Source: an uncultured Prevotella sp. (GTDB taxonomy: Bacteria; Bacteroidota; Bacteroidia; Bacteroidales; Bacteroidaceae). Taken from it: DNA of 47,477 bases. Below are positions 26,461-35,801 of this stretch, one piece after another; position 1 is the first letter of the stretch; each line of letters begins with the position of its first letter. The stretch covers positions 109,372 through 156,848 of the forward strand of contig CALUGW010000003.1 in NCBI GenBank assembly GCA_944320305.1, written 5' to 3'. Position numbers and translations under genes: made by a program. The notes under the pieces are model-generated. The model had not been told where the DNA came from. It saw nothing but the letters and a program-made list of their open reading frames with translations, and did no database searches.

Positions 26461-27401
26461 CCGACATGGCACGAATGATAACCATACTCGGCCCCACGGC
26501 CAGCGGCAAGACGGCTCTCGCGGCGGCTCTGGCGGCAAGGATAGGCGGCGAGGTGATAAGCGCGGACTCACGCCAGGTGTACCGCCGGATGGACATCGGC
26601 ACGGGCAAGGACCTGGCCGACTACCGCGTGGGTGGCGCCACGGTGCCCTACCACCTGATAGACATCGCCGAGCCGGGCACGCGGTACAACCTGTTCCAAT
26701 ACCAGAAAGACTTCGCCAAGGCCTACGCCGACATAACGGCGCGTGGGGCGGTGCCGGTGCTCTGCGGCGGCTCCGGGCTATATGTGGAGGCCGTGCTGGG
26801 CGGGTTCAGGCTTGCCCCCGTGCCTGAGAACAAGGAGCTGAGGGCGCGCCTTGAGGGCAAGAGCCTGGCCGAGCTGACCGAGATTCTGGCCGAGCTGAAG
26901 CGCAAGAACGGCTCCGCCATGCACAACACCACCGACGTGGACACGGCGAAACGCGCCATCAGGGCCATTGAGATAGAGACTTTCAGCGGCGACAATCCCG
27001 AGGCGGGAGACGACATCAGGCCGGTGGACTCGCTGATAATCGGTCTCGGCCTGAGCCGCGACGAGCGGCGCCGTCGCATAACCGCACGGCTGAGGCAGAG
27101 GCTCGACGAGGGCATGGCGGACGAGATAAGGGGGCTGATAGACAGCGGCATCGCGCCTGAAGACCTTATATATTATGGTCTGGAATACAAGTACGTGACA
27201 GAGTTTGTCATCGGGCGGACATCGTTCGACGATATGTTCCGCAGCCTTGAGATTGCCATCCACCAGTTCGCCAAGCGGCAGATGACGTGGTTCAGGGGCA
27301 TGGAGAGGCGCGGATTCCGCATAAACTGGATTGACGCCCTGCTGCCAACGGACAGGAAGGTGGACGAGATACTGAGACTCTACGGCACACAGGACAACTG
27401 A
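26457..27401 (+). CDS. miaA: tRNA dimethylallyltransferase MiaA
   Basis: It transfers a dimethylallyl group to N6 of A37 in tRNAs reading codons that begin with U. The 314-residue protein has the P-loop GPTASGKT at 12-19, the substrate motif SADSRQVYRRMDIGTGK, and LCGGSGLYVEAVL, all typical of the family. The C-terminal GLEYKYVTEFVIG and RQMTWFRGMER are also characteristic. Its ATG overlaps the methyltransferase stop, so it is translated in a unit with that gene. The pairing with a DNA methyltransferase is not a functional link that I know of. Confidence 0.95.
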   Translation: MTDMARMITILGPTASGKTALAAALAARIGGEVISADSRQVYRRMDIGTGKDLADYRVGGATVPYHLIDIAEPGTRYNLFQYQKDFAKAYADITARGAVPVLCGGSGLYVEAVLGGFRLAPVPENKELRARLEGKSLAELTEILAELKRKNGSAMHNTTDVDTAKRAIRAIEIETFSGDNPEAGDDIRPVDSLIIGLGLSRDERRRRITARLRQRLDEGMADEIRGLIDSGIAPEDLIYYGLEYKYVTEFVIGRTSFDDMFRSLEIAIHQFAKRQMTWFRGMERRGFRINWIDALLPTDRKVDEILRLYGTQDN

Positions 27402-27435
27402 CTGGAGCCGGTAACAGCCAAAAAGAAACGGAATT

Positions 27436-28377
27436 ATGGAGAACAACACGAACGAGGAGCGCTGGGGAGTGCTCTACTGCCCGAAAGGCGGAAGAAGCAA
27501 GGGAGCCGCGCAATGGAAGAAAGTGCAGCGCACCCTGGACGAGCGCGGCGTGAAATACGACTTTGTGCAGAGCGAGAACACAGAGAGCGTGGAGCGGCTG
27601 ATGCGCATGCTCGTGAACAACGGCTACAAGACCATCGTGATTGTGGGCGGCGACTCTGCCCTAAACGACGCCGTGAACTGCCTCATGGAGACGCGCCGCG
27701 AGGTAAGAGAGAGCATCGTCTTGGGCGTCATTCCCAACGGTCTTGTGAACGACTTCGCCCGCTTCTGGAAGTTCAAGGAGAGCGATGTGGCGCAGACTGT
27801 GGACTGGCTGGTCAAGCGGCGCGTGAGGAAAATAGACCTCGGCTGCATAAGATACGTGAACAGAAGGGGCGAGAACTGCCACCGCTATTTTCTCAACTGC
27901 GTCAACATCGGGCTTATAGCCGACATCATGAACCTGCGCCGCCAGACCCACAGGCTGCTGGGCTCGCGCAAGCTCTCGTTCGTGCTGTCGTTCGTGCTGA
28001 TGCTCTTCCACCGCATGGAGTATTTCATGGACATCAGGATAAACTCCGACAAGGTGAGGCGCAAGGTTATGACCGTGTGCATCGGCAACGCCTGCGGCTA
28101 CGGCCAGACGCCCAACGCCGTGCCCTACAACGGCCTGCTGGACGTGTCGGTGGTCTACCATCCCGAGGTGGCGCAGCTCATCGGCGGCATCTGGCTGCTG
28201 CTCACGGGGCGCTTCCTGAACCACAGAAGCGTGCATCCCTTCCGCACCCGGGAAGTGCAGGTGGCCGAGGCCAAATATGCAAAAGTGGGCGTTGACGGCA
28301 GGATGATGAGCACCCCGGTGGGTCCCTACAAGGTCAGCGTGGAGCAAGAGGTGATAAACTTTCTGATACCGGACTGA
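27436..28377 (+). CDS. Diacylglycerol kinase-like lipid kinase family protein with altered catalytic motifs
   Basis: A 313-residue protein of the DAGK/sphingosine kinase/NAD kinase fold. The N-terminal part has GVLYCPKGGRSKGAAQWKKV (phosphate-binding-like) and a glycine-rich VIVGGDSALNDAVN where most catalytic members have GGDGTxNEV. The next motif is IPNGLVNDFARFW where the family usually has GTGNDFAR. The C-terminal half is beta-rich with CIGNACGYGQTP and KVGVDGRMM. It is cytoplasmic or membrane-associated. It starts 34 bases after miaA and may be co-transcribed. The changed glycines could mean a different substrate or loss of kinase activity; the aspartates are retained. Confidence 0.75.
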   Translation: MENNTNEERWGVLYCPKGGRSKGAAQWKKVQRTLDERGVKYDFVQSENTESVERLMRMLVNNGYKTIVIVGGDSALNDAVNCLMETRREVRESIVLGVIPNGLVNDFARFWKFKESDVAQTVDWLVKRRVRKIDLGCIRYVNRRGENCHRYFLNCVNIGLIADIMNLRRQTHRLLGSRKLSFVLSFVLMLFHRMEYFMDIRINSDKVRRKVMTVCIGNACGYGQTPNAVPYNGLLDVSVVYHPEVAQLIGGIWLLLTGRFLNHRSVHPFRTREVQVAEAKYAKVGVDGRMMSTPVGPYKVSVEQEVINFLIPD

Positions 28378-28426
28378 GCACAAGCCGCGGCAACGCCGGC
28401 CACAGGCAACAGGCAAGGCTGCGCGC

Positions 28427-29134
28427 TCACCCTCCAGCAGCGGAAATGCGGGCCAGCATTTCCTCGTCTATTATCTTTATCTTGCGTCCGTCTGTGATTA
28501 TTATGCCCTCAGCCGCAAGGGCAGACAACGTGCGTATGGCGTTGTTCGTGGTCATGTTGGACATATTGGCGAGCTCCTCGCGGCTGAGATAGCAGCACAG
28601 AGTGGAGCCGTCATCCTCGTAGCCGTACTTGCTCCTGAGCACCAGCAGCGACTCGGCCAGACGCCCCCTCATGTGCTTCTGCGTCATGTTGACGGTCAGC
28701 GCGTCGGCCTCGCCGAGCATCTTGCACAGCTGGCGGATGAAAAACACGGCCAGCTCGTTGTTCTCCTCTATAAGAGTCCTGACAACGCTGATTGGTATCA
28801 TGCACACCGTAGAGGTGTCGAAAGCCAGCGCCGACGTGTGGTAGTTCTCATCGACAAATGCCGCGCGGAAGCTGAAAATGCCCATCTGCTCAATCATCCT
28901 TATAATCTGGGTGCGCCCGCCCACACCGTTGATACACACCTTTATCTTGCCTTTGAGCAGGCACATCATGTAGGCAGGCGTCTCGTTCTGCCTGTACAGA
29001 GTCTCGTTTTTCTCAAAGACGCACATCCTGATGTTCTCAACCAGATACTGCCGCTGCCGGTCTGTAAGGGGTTCCCACAGAACCGATATCGACTCCGCAA
29101 TCTCCTGTCTGTCAAAATCGTCTTTAACCACCAT
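28427..29134 (-). CDS. Crp/Fnr family transcriptional regulator
   Basis: A 235-residue regulator. I use the ATG at 29134; a GTG codon directly before it is possible. Residues about 15-135 form the cyclic-nucleotide-binding-type beta-roll (LYRQNETPAYMMCLLKGKIK, then MIEQMGIFSFRAAFVDE). No arginine-serine pair of a cAMP-binding cassette is evident, and no cysteine cluster for an iron-sulfur centre. After a dimer helix (MTQKHMRGRLAESLLVLRSK) comes a winged helix-turn-helix with YLSREELANMSNMTTNNAIR. It is convergent with the lipid kinase-like gene and divergent from the glycogen operon, so control of that operon is plausible. Its signal is unknown. Confidence 0.9.
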   Translation of the reverse strand: MVVKDDFDRQEIAESISVLWEPLTDRQRQYLVENIRMCVFEKNETLYRQNETPAYMMCLLKGKIKVCINGVGGRTQIIRMIEQMGIFSFRAAFVDENYHTSALAFDTSTVCMIPISVVRTLIEENNELAVFFIRQLCKMLGEADALTVNMTQKHMRGRLAESLLVLRSKYGYEDDGSTLCCYLSREELANMSNMTTNNAIRTLSALAAEGIIITDGRKIKIIDEEMLARISAAGG

Positions 29135-29161
29135 CACACGTTATCCACTTGATTACAGTTG

Positions 29162-29169
29162 CAAATTTA
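29162..29169 (-). promoter_or_regulatory. -7 box of the Crp/Fnr gene
   Basis: Minus strand TAAATTTG followed by C, 28 bases before the ATG at 29134. Confidence 0.65.
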
Positions 29170-29262
29170 CTACATTTTACTTTAATATGTGTTTCAATAT
29201 GCGTTCAAAAGCCATGAAAAGAGCAAAAAAGAGATTGTTTTGTCAAAAAAATCATCATTTCC

Positions 29263-29293
29263 TTTGTGAAGACAGTAAAAATAATTAACTTTG
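29263..29293 (+). promoter_or_regulatory. Promoter of the glycogen operon
   Basis: TTTG at 29263-29266 and TAACTTTG at 29286-29293 with a 19-base spacer, a near-ideal Bacteroidales promoter. The leader to the ATG at 29377 is about 77 bases and begins with a GC-rich part (GGCGGCCGC and GCAGCCGCC) able to fold. Confidence 0.8.
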
Positions 29294-29376
29294 GAAATGA
29301 TTTGGCGGCCGCTCCGCAGCCGCCGTCACCCAGACCAATAACGCAGACAATAATTAAAAACCTTAATACACGGACT

Positions 29377-31329
29377 ATGAGTTATTTACGATTTGAAAAA
29401 AGTGTAATGACTAACCTGGAGGAATCCCTCCGTCGTGAATTGCTTAGGACCAACCGTTCTGGCGCGTACTCCTGCTCCACCATAGCAGACTGCAACACGC
29501 GCAAGTACCACGGACTGCTGGTAGTGCCCGTGCCGGAGCTTGACGACGACAACCATGTACTGCTGTCGTCGCTCGACACGACAGTGGTGCAGCACGGGGT
29601 TGAGTTCAACCTCGGCCTGCACAAGTACCAAGGCAACAACTACAGCCCCACCGGCCACAAGTACATCCGCGAGTTCAACTGCGACAAAGTGCCCACAACC
29701 ATTTACCGTGTTGGTGGCGTTCTGCTCAAAAAAGAGGTTGTGTTCCAGCATTACGAAGACCGCATCCTCATCCGCTACACACTGCTTGAGGCCCATTCCG
29801 AAACGAAGCTGCGCTTCAAGCCTTTCCTGGCATTCCGCAGCGTGCGCCAGTTCACACACGAGAACTCCGTGGCCAGCCGCGAATACCACGAGGTTGACAA
29901 CGGCATCCGCACCTGCCTGTACGCCGGATACCCCGACCTCTACATGCAGTTCAGCAAGCCCAACCAGTTCATATTCCACCCCGACTGGTACCGCGGCATA
30001 GAGTATCCCAAGGAGCAAGAGCGCGGCTACGCCTCAAACGAAGACCTCTACGTGCCCGGATACTTCGAAATGGACATCAAGAAGGGCGAGTGCATAGTGT
30101 TCTCAGGCTCGACAAAGCCCGTCAACACCAACGGGCTTAAAGCTCTCTTCACCAAAGAAGTGGACGAGAGGACCCCGCGCGACAACTTCTTCCACTGCCT
30201 CGTGAACGCAGCGCACCAGTTCCACAAGCGCGAGAAAGACGGTCAGGACCGCTACATCCTCGCAGGCTACCCGTGGTTCAAGTGCCGCGCACGCGACACT
30301 TTCATCGCCCTGCCCGGCCTCACCCTTGCCATCGACGAGCAGGACTACTTCGAGATGGTGATGAAAACAGCCGAGCGCGGGCTGCGCGAGTTCATGGACG
30401 GCAGGCCGCTCACGGTGAGCATATACGAGATAGAGCAGCCGGACGTGCTGCTGTGGGCCGTATGGGCGATACAGCAGTACGCCAAAGAAGCCGGCAACGC
30501 CAAGTGCCGGGAAATGTACGGCGACCTGCTGCGCACAATCGTTGACTACATTCTGGCCGACAAGCACCCCAACCTGCGCCTCGACGACAACGGGCTTCTC
30601 CACTCCGACGGGCGCGACAAAGCCGTGACGTGGATGAACTCAATGGCCAACGGACGGCCTGTCGTTCCGCGCACGGGATACATAGTGGAATTCAACGCGC
30701 TGTGGTATAACGCCTTGAAATTCTGCGCCATGATGGCCAAAGAGAGCGGCGACGAGGGCGTCTCGGCCCGCTTTGAGGAGCGCGCGGAGGTATGCCGCAA
30801 GTCGTTCGTAGACACTTTCCTCAACGAGCACGGCTATCTGCTCGACTACGTTGACGGGCCGAACATGGACTGGAGCGTGCGCCCGAACATGATTTTCGCC
30901 GTGGCGCTCGACTACTCGCCGCTGTCGGCAGACCAGAAGAAGAGCGTTCTCGACATGTGCACGCGCGAGCTGCTCACGCCAAAGGGCCTGCGCTCACTCT
31001 CGCCGAAGAGCGGCGGCTACAACCCCATGTACGTGGGGCCGCAGGTTCAGCGCGACTACGCCTACCACCAGGGCACGGCCTGGCCGTGGCTGGGCGGGTT
31101 CTACATGGAGGCCTGCCTCAAACTGTACAAGCGCACGCGCCTGAGCTTTGTCGAGCGGCAGATGGTCGGCTACGAAGACGAGATGAACTACCACACGCTG
31201 GGCACCATCTCAGAGCTGTTCGACGGCAACCCGCCGTTCCACGGACGCGGAGCCATGTCGTTCGCCATGAACGTCGCAGAGATATTGCGCACACTGAAGT
31301 TACTTGAAAATTACTCATATAAGAAATAA
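29377..31329 (+). CDS. Glycogen debranching enzyme (amylo-alpha-1,6-glucosidase type)
   Basis: A 650-residue cytoplasmic enzyme that removes alpha-1,6 branches from glycogen or limit dextrins. The start at 29377 (MSYLRFEKSVMTNLEESLRR) follows the promoter; the open frame extends upstream into the leader. The N-terminal beta-sandwich domain shows NRSGAYSCSTIADCNTRKYH (typical of the bacterial-archaeal debrancher N-domain). The C-terminal (alpha/alpha)6 barrel shows YPWFKCRARDTFIALPGLTL, where the RDT stretch is the conserved catalytic-domain motif, and YAYHQGTAWPWLGGFY near the end. It is the first gene of a three-gene operon with GT4 and GH57 genes. Confidence 0.9.
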   Translation: MSYLRFEKSVMTNLEESLRRELLRTNRSGAYSCSTIADCNTRKYHGLLVVPVPELDDDNHVLLSSLDTTVVQHGVEFNLGLHKYQGNNYSPTGHKYIREFNCDKVPTTIYRVGGVLLKKEVVFQHYEDRILIRYTLLEAHSETKLRFKPFLAFRSVRQFTHENSVASREYHEVDNGIRTCLYAGYPDLYMQFSKPNQFIFHPDWYRGIEYPKEQERGYASNEDLYVPGYFEMDIKKGECIVFSGSTKPVNTNGLKALFTKEVDERTPRDNFFHCLVNAAHQFHKREKDGQDRYILAGYPWFKCRARDTFIALPGLTLAIDEQDYFEMVMKTAERGLREFMDGRPLTVSIYEIEQPDVLLWAVWAIQQYAKEAGNAKCREMYGDLLRTIVDYILADKHPNLRLDDNGLLHSDGRDKAVTWMNSMANGRPVVPRTGYIVEFNALWYNALKFCAMMAKESGDEGVSARFEERAEVCRKSFVDTFLNEHGYLLDYVDGPNMDWSVRPNMIFAVALDYSPLSADQKKSVLDMCTRELLTPKGLRSLSPKSGGYNPMYVGPQVQRDYAYHQGTAWPWLGGFYMEACLKLYKRTRLSFVERQMVGYEDEMNYHTLGTISELFDGNPPFHGRGAMSFAMNVAEILRTLKLLENYSYKK

Positions 31330-31347
31330 GGTGGAGGATTTGAGAAT

Positions 31348-32616
31348 ATGAAAGTATTGATGTTTGGATGGGAGTATCCTCCCCACGTTTTTGGCGGACT
31401 TGCCACAGCAAACTTTGGAATAACCGAGGGACTGCACGCCCAGGGCGACGTTGAGATCGCGCTCTGCCTGCCCAAGCCTTTCGGCGACGAGTCGCAGCAC
31501 GCAGCCCGCATCATTGCCATGAACGCCGTGCCCATCGCCTGGCGCGACGTTGACTATGATTATGTGAAGAACCGCGTCGGCAACATCATGTCGCCCGAAC
31601 TTTATTACAGGCTCCGCGACCATATCTACGCCGACTTCAACTACATGAACGTCAACGACCTGGGCTGCATGGAGTTCGCAGGAGGCTACCCCGGCAACCT
31701 GCACGAGGAGATAAACAACTACTCCATCATTGCCGGAGTGGTGGCGCGGACTGAGGAATACGACATCATTCACGCGCACGACTGGCTGACTTTCCCCGCC
31801 GGCATACACGCCAAGCAGGTAAGCGGCAAGCCACTGTGCATCCACGTGCACGCCACGGAGTTCGACCGCAGCCGCGGCAAACCCAACCCCACGGTGTATT
31901 CGATGGAGAAAAACGGCATGGACTGGGCAGACTGCATCATGTGCGTGAGCGAGCTTACGCGCCAGACCGTCATCAACCATTACCACCAGGACCCGCGCAA
32001 GTGCTTCACCGTGCACAACGCCGTCTATTCGCTCAAGCCTGAGTACGAGGCCATACGGCGCCCCGACCACTCCAGCGGCGACAAGGTCGTGACATTCCTT
32101 GGCCGAATCACAATGCAGAAGGGGCCTGAGTATTTCGTCGAGGCGGCCAACATGGTGCTCCACCGCACCCGCAACGTACGCTTCTGCATGGCCGGGTCGG
32201 GCGACATGATGGACGCCATGATCTATCTCGCCGCCGAGCGCGGCATCTCGGACCGCTTCCACTTCCCGGGCTTCATGCGCGGCAAGGAGGTCTACGAGTG
32301 CCTCAAGGACTCCGACGTCTACGTAATGCCGTCTGTCAGCGAGCCGTTCGGCATCTCGCCGCTTGAGGCAATGCAGTGCGGCACGCCGTCCATAATATCG
32401 AAGCAGAGCGGCTGCGCCGAGATTCTGTCTAACTGCATCAAGGTGGACTACTGGGACATCCACGCCATGGCCGACGCCATCTACTCCATCTGCTCCAACG
32501 ACAGCCTGTTCCACTATCTGCAGGACGAGGGCAAGAAAGAGGTCGACCAGATCACATGGATCAAGGTGGGAGCATGGATCCGCGAGCTCTACGGGCGCAC
32601 GCTGGGCTGGTGGTGA
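31348..32616 (+). CDS. Glycosyltransferase family 4, glycogen synthase-like
   Basis: A 422-residue GT-B fold enzyme. MKVLMFGWEYPPHVFGGLA matches the start of GlgA/alpha-glucan synthase-type GT4 proteins. IIHAHDWLTFPAG, the central FLGRITMQKGPEYFVEAA (donor-phosphate-binding) and SVSEPFGISPLEAMQCG (the EX7E nucleotide-sugar motif) follow. It probably adds glucose from a nucleotide sugar to alpha-1,4-glucan in the cytoplasm. It follows the debranching enzyme after 18 bases with a GGAGG-like site. Together with the debrancher before it and GH57 after it, it makes a glycogen-metabolism unit I know as conserved in Bacteroidota. It is shorter than classical GlgA (about 475), and donor choice is not shown. 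Confidence 0.9.
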   Translation: MKVLMFGWEYPPHVFGGLATANFGITEGLHAQGDVEIALCLPKPFGDESQHAARIIAMNAVPIAWRDVDYDYVKNRVGNIMSPELYYRLRDHIYADFNYMNVNDLGCMEFAGGYPGNLHEEINNYSIIAGVVARTEEYDIIHAHDWLTFPAGIHAKQVSGKPLCIHVHATEFDRSRGKPNPTVYSMEKNGMDWADCIMCVSELTRQTVINHYHQDPRKCFTVHNAVYSLKPEYEAIRRPDHSSGDKVVTFLGRITMQKGPEYFVEAANMVLHRTRNVRFCMAGSGDMMDAMIYLAAERGISDRFHFPGFMRGKEVYECLKDSDVYVMPSVSEPFGISPLEAMQCGTPSIISKQSGCAEILSNCIKVDYWDIHAMADAIYSICSNDSLFHYLQDEGKKEVDQITWIKVGAWIRELYGRTLGWW

Positions 32617-32749
32617 CACAATGCCGAGGCGCAGCCCCACAGAAGACCAACTAAAGAACACCGCGCGGACAGACACGCTCCGCGCCTATAAAAACAAAAA
32701 CCAAAACTCAGGCACGGCCGACGGCCGGCCGCAAACAAACCGAAACAAT

Positions 32750-34165
32750 ATGAAAACAATTTGCCTTTACTTTGAGATACACCAGATAATACATCTCAAG
32801 AGATACCGCTTTTTCGACATAGGCGTTGACCATTACTACTACGACGACTTCGAAAACGAGCGCAGCATCAACGACATCGCCAACCGTTCCTATATGCCGG
32901 CGCTCAACACCCTGCTCGACATGATCAGAAGCAACGGCAACTACTTCAAGGTGGCGTTCTCGCTCTCGGGCGTCGGAATGGAGCAGCTCGAGATGCACGC
33001 GCCGCAAGTTCTCGAGAAGCTGCAGGAACTCAACGACACAGGCTGCGTGGAGTTCCTCGCCGAGCCTTACTCCCACGGCCTCTCCTCGCTTGCCAACGAG
33101 GAGACATTCGCCGAGGACGTGCGCAAGCAGTGCGTGAAGATCGAGGAGTATTTCGGCCGGAAGCCCACCGTGCTGCGCAACTCCTCGCTCATCTACAGCG
33201 ATGACATCGGCGGCCAGGTGGCGGCCCTCGGCTTCAAGGGAATGCTCACCGAAGGAGCCAAGCACGTGCTGGGCTGGAAGTCGCCCCACTACGTCTACAA
33301 CTGCAACATAGCCCCCAACCTCAAGCTGCTACTGCGCGACGTGGAGCTGAGCGACGACATATCGCTGCGCTTCAACAACAGCGAGTGGGACCGCTACCCG
33401 CTGTTTGCCGACAACTACATCAACCGAATCGCCGAGTTCCCCGAGGAGGAGCGCGTCATAAACATCTTCATGGAGCTGTCCGCGCTGGGCATAGCGCAGC
33501 CGCTGTCGTCAAACATCCTTGAGTTCATCAAGGCCCTGCCGGCCTGCGCCCGCGCCAAGGACATCACGTTCTCCACCCCGTCCGAAATCTGCGCGGCGGT
33601 GAAGAGCGTGGGCAATCTCGACGTGCCCGACACACTCTCGTGGGTCGACGAGGAGCGCGACGTGAGCTGCTGGCTGGGCAACGCCATGCAGCGCGACGCC
33701 TTCAACAAGCTCTACAGCGTTGCCGACCGCGTGCGCATAGCCCACGACCCGCGCATCTGCCAGGACTGGGACTACCTGCAGGCCAGCAACAATTTCCGCT
33801 TTATGACCACCAAGCCCACCAGCGTGGGGCTGGACCGCGGCATATACAGCAGCCCGTTCGACGCCTTCACAAACTACATGAACATCCTGGGCGACTTCAT
33901 CAACCGCGTGAACAGCCTCTATCCCGAGGAGATTGACAACGACGAACTCAACGGACTGCTCACCACAATCAAGAACCAGGGCGACGAGATCGAGGCCAAG
34001 GACAAGGAGATTGAGCGCCTGAAGACCAAGATTGAGAAGATGCAGAACTCCGAGGAACGTCTTAAAGCAAAGCTCGAAAAGGCCGCCGCGCCAAAGAAGC
34101 CCACCACACGCAAGACAGCCGCAAAGCCAGCCGAGCCTAAAACCGAGGCCGCCGAGGGCAAGTAA
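32750..34165 (+). CDS. Glycoside hydrolase family 57 (alpha-amylase/branching type) with basic C-terminal tail
   Basis: A 471-residue cytoplasmic enzyme acting on alpha-glucans. I start it at MKTICLYFEIHQIIHLKRYR; 43 residues of open frame before this are leader. The N-terminal half has the GH57 barrel features YFEIHQ, FKVAFSLSGVGMEQ and VEFLAEPYSHGLSSL, where the glutamate is in the place of the catalytic nucleophile. RNSSLIYSDDIGGQVAALGF follows. After about residue 400 comes a coiled coil (EIEAKDKEIERLKTKIEK) and then a tail rich in Lys, Ala and Pro (AAPKKPTTRKTAAKPAEPKT) that looks like histone H1. The tail is unusual and could bind polymer or DNA, or be a mere linker. Last gene of the operon. 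Confidence 0.88.
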   Translation: MKTICLYFEIHQIIHLKRYRFFDIGVDHYYYDDFENERSINDIANRSYMPALNTLLDMIRSNGNYFKVAFSLSGVGMEQLEMHAPQVLEKLQELNDTGCVEFLAEPYSHGLSSLANEETFAEDVRKQCVKIEEYFGRKPTVLRNSSLIYSDDIGGQVAALGFKGMLTEGAKHVLGWKSPHYVYNCNIAPNLKLLLRDVELSDDISLRFNNSEWDRYPLFADNYINRIAEFPEEERVINIFMELSALGIAQPLSSNILEFIKALPACARAKDITFSTPSEICAAVKSVGNLDVPDTLSWVDEERDVSCWLGNAMQRDAFNKLYSVADRVRIAHDPRICQDWDYLQASNNFRFMTTKPTSVGLDRGIYSSPFDAFTNYMNILGDFINRVNSLYPEEIDNDELNGLLTTIKNQGDEIEAKDKEIERLKTKIEKMQNSEERLKAKLEKAAAPKKPTTRKTAAKPAEPKTEAAEGK

Positions 34166-34183
34166 GATTGCTGTCACGTAATA

Positions 34184-34234
34184 ACGAAAAAGGCATCCGG
34201 GAATTGCCAATAACATTCCCGGATGCCTTTTTCG
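34184..34234. terminator. Bidirectional terminator, glycogen operon / BIG2 lipoprotein
   Basis: GGCATCCGGGAAT at 34192-34204 pairs perfectly with ATTCCCGGATGCC at 34215-34227. The stem is flanked by CGAAAAA on the left and TTTTTCG on the right, so it can terminate on either strand between convergent genes. Confidence 0.9.
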
Positions 34235-34316
34235 TTTCATATAACTTTACTTAAAAAATAATTTACAATCAGTCATTATAGAAAAAAGCTATTCCTCATA
34301 TATCCTAATCACAATA

Positions 34317-35714
34317 TCAGTTAATTCTTTTCGACACCGCATACGCCTTACCATTAAAGCGGAAATACCAGAACACCGTTAAATTAGAGGGGATATTTCC
34401 TGTTCGCGAAGTCAATGTTATTCCCCGTGATTCATCAGGAGACAAGACCCCACGCAAATCTTCACCATCTTCTGAAGCCACCAAATTTCCCGTATTGTTA
34501 TTTATAATCTCAACTCCTTCCAATATCACATCATTCATGCTGTTATTCTTTATGGAGAATGATTTATAAAAATAAGCGCCGGTCAAGTCAACCTTTGTTC
34601 CCATGGCATAGTCCAACTCCATCAACTCTGTTATGTCGCGAACCTTAACAGTTGTTGATGCAGAAAAGTTTCCGTCCAATGTCGTAACCGTGATATTGGC
34701 CTCACCTATACCTTTGGCAATCACATATCTATCCTCAACTGTGGCTACAGACTGATTGTCACTGCTTACAGTCACCCGCTTGTCATCCGCATCGCGGGGA
34801 GTCACATTATATGAGATTTCATATTGTGCCCCTAAAGCTAAATCCTTTGCAAATTTCTCAACAGTAACTGCGGTAACTTTGACAGGGATGACTTTCACAT
34901 TGCATTCAGCGGTAACTTTCCCGTCAATTGATTTTGCATATATAACACAATTCCCGATTTTATTTGCTTGTATTACTCCATCATTTACAGTTGCAATAGA
35001 ATTGTCAGACGAACTCCAACTAATCATCTTAAACGTAGCGTTTTCTGGTAAGACAGAAGCCTGTAATGCAAACGTCTTTCCCCGCTCTATTGAAACATCT
35101 GTCTGGCTCAAAACTATATCAGAAACCTCTACATTGCTGACATTCAATTCACATGTATCAGAAAGTGAGGTGCCAGCTATTGCAACAACAATATTTGCAT
35201 TGCCGGCGCTAACAGCCTTTACCACTCCATCTTCAACCATGGCGACACTTTCATTGTCCGACGTCACAGAGACTGTTCGCTGTGAAGAATTATCAGGGGT
35301 TATTACATAAGACGGCGTATATTCATCCCCCACATTCAGTTCTTTCTCATGTTCGGCCAGTGTTATCGACGTAGCCTCCACATCACTGACACGCACTTCG
35401 CACGCGTTGGTTGCGACCGCGCCTCCATAGATGCCTTTGACACTTATTACGGCATTTCCGCGAGACACGCCGCGCACCAAGCCTCTCTCACTAACAACTG
35501 AAGCAATGCCCTCGTTCGACGACTCCAGCATTATACGCGGACTGATTCCTGAAGGACTGACTCCATACCCAAGACGCACGGTGTCTCCAACCTTGACATC
35601 ATAAACTTTCTGGTGGAATGAGATTGATTCGATACTGCGCGACAGGTCCTCAGAACATGAAGACAGAGCCATCGCAAACACTCCTAAGAGTGACAACAAA
35701 TTAAAAGCTTTCAT
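34317..35714 (-). CDS. Lipoprotein with tandem bacterial Ig-like (BIG2) domains
   Basis: A 465-residue predicted lipoprotein. MKAFNLLSLLGVFAMALSSC gives a lipobox at LSSC followed by SED, a charge pattern compatible with outer-membrane or surface export in this phylum. The body is about four BIG2-type repeats of 80-85 residues. Each has a variant of V-VGDT-L-Y-VSP, S-N-S-A-V--G-V-A-S-G-A-I (for example SDNESVAMVEDGVVKAVSAG). The last about 90 residues (ELMELDYAMGTKVDLTGAYF onward) form a different domain that I do not recognise. It is AT-richer than flanking operons. It probably acts in adhesion or carbohydrate contact at the cell surface. A long leader with a big inverted repeat precedes it. 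Confidence 0.85.
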   Translation of the reverse strand: MKAFNLLSLLGVFAMALSSCSEDLSRSIESISFHQKVYDVKVGDTVRLGYGVSPSGISPRIMLESSNEGIASVVSERGLVRGVSRGNAVISVKGIYGGAVATNACEVRVSDVEATSITLAEHEKELNVGDEYTPSYVITPDNSSQRTVSVTSDNESVAMVEDGVVKAVSAGNANIVVAIAGTSLSDTCELNVSNVEVSDIVLSQTDVSIERGKTFALQASVLPENATFKMISWSSSDNSIATVNDGVIQANKIGNCVIYAKSIDGKVTAECNVKVIPVKVTAVTVEKFAKDLALGAQYEISYNVTPRDADDKRVTVSSDNQSVATVEDRYVIAKGIGEANITVTTLDGNFSASTTVKVRDITELMELDYAMGTKVDLTGAYFYKSFSIKNNSMNDVILEGVEIINNNTGNLVASEDGEDLRGVLSPDESRGITLTSRTGNIPSNLTVFWYFRFNGKAYAVSKRIN

Positions 35715-35801
35715 AATCGTTTATCAACATTGTTAGTTATACATGAAATCACGCCAACGACACCTCACGTATAGCCATAATAAAACGTGAGCCGGCCATC
35801 A

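Noticed and set aside
29138-29376. A Crp-type operator (TGTGA-N6-TCACA) between the regulator and the glycogen operon
   Set aside because: I looked for it and found no convincing palindrome; control of the operon by this regulator rests only on the divergent arrangement.
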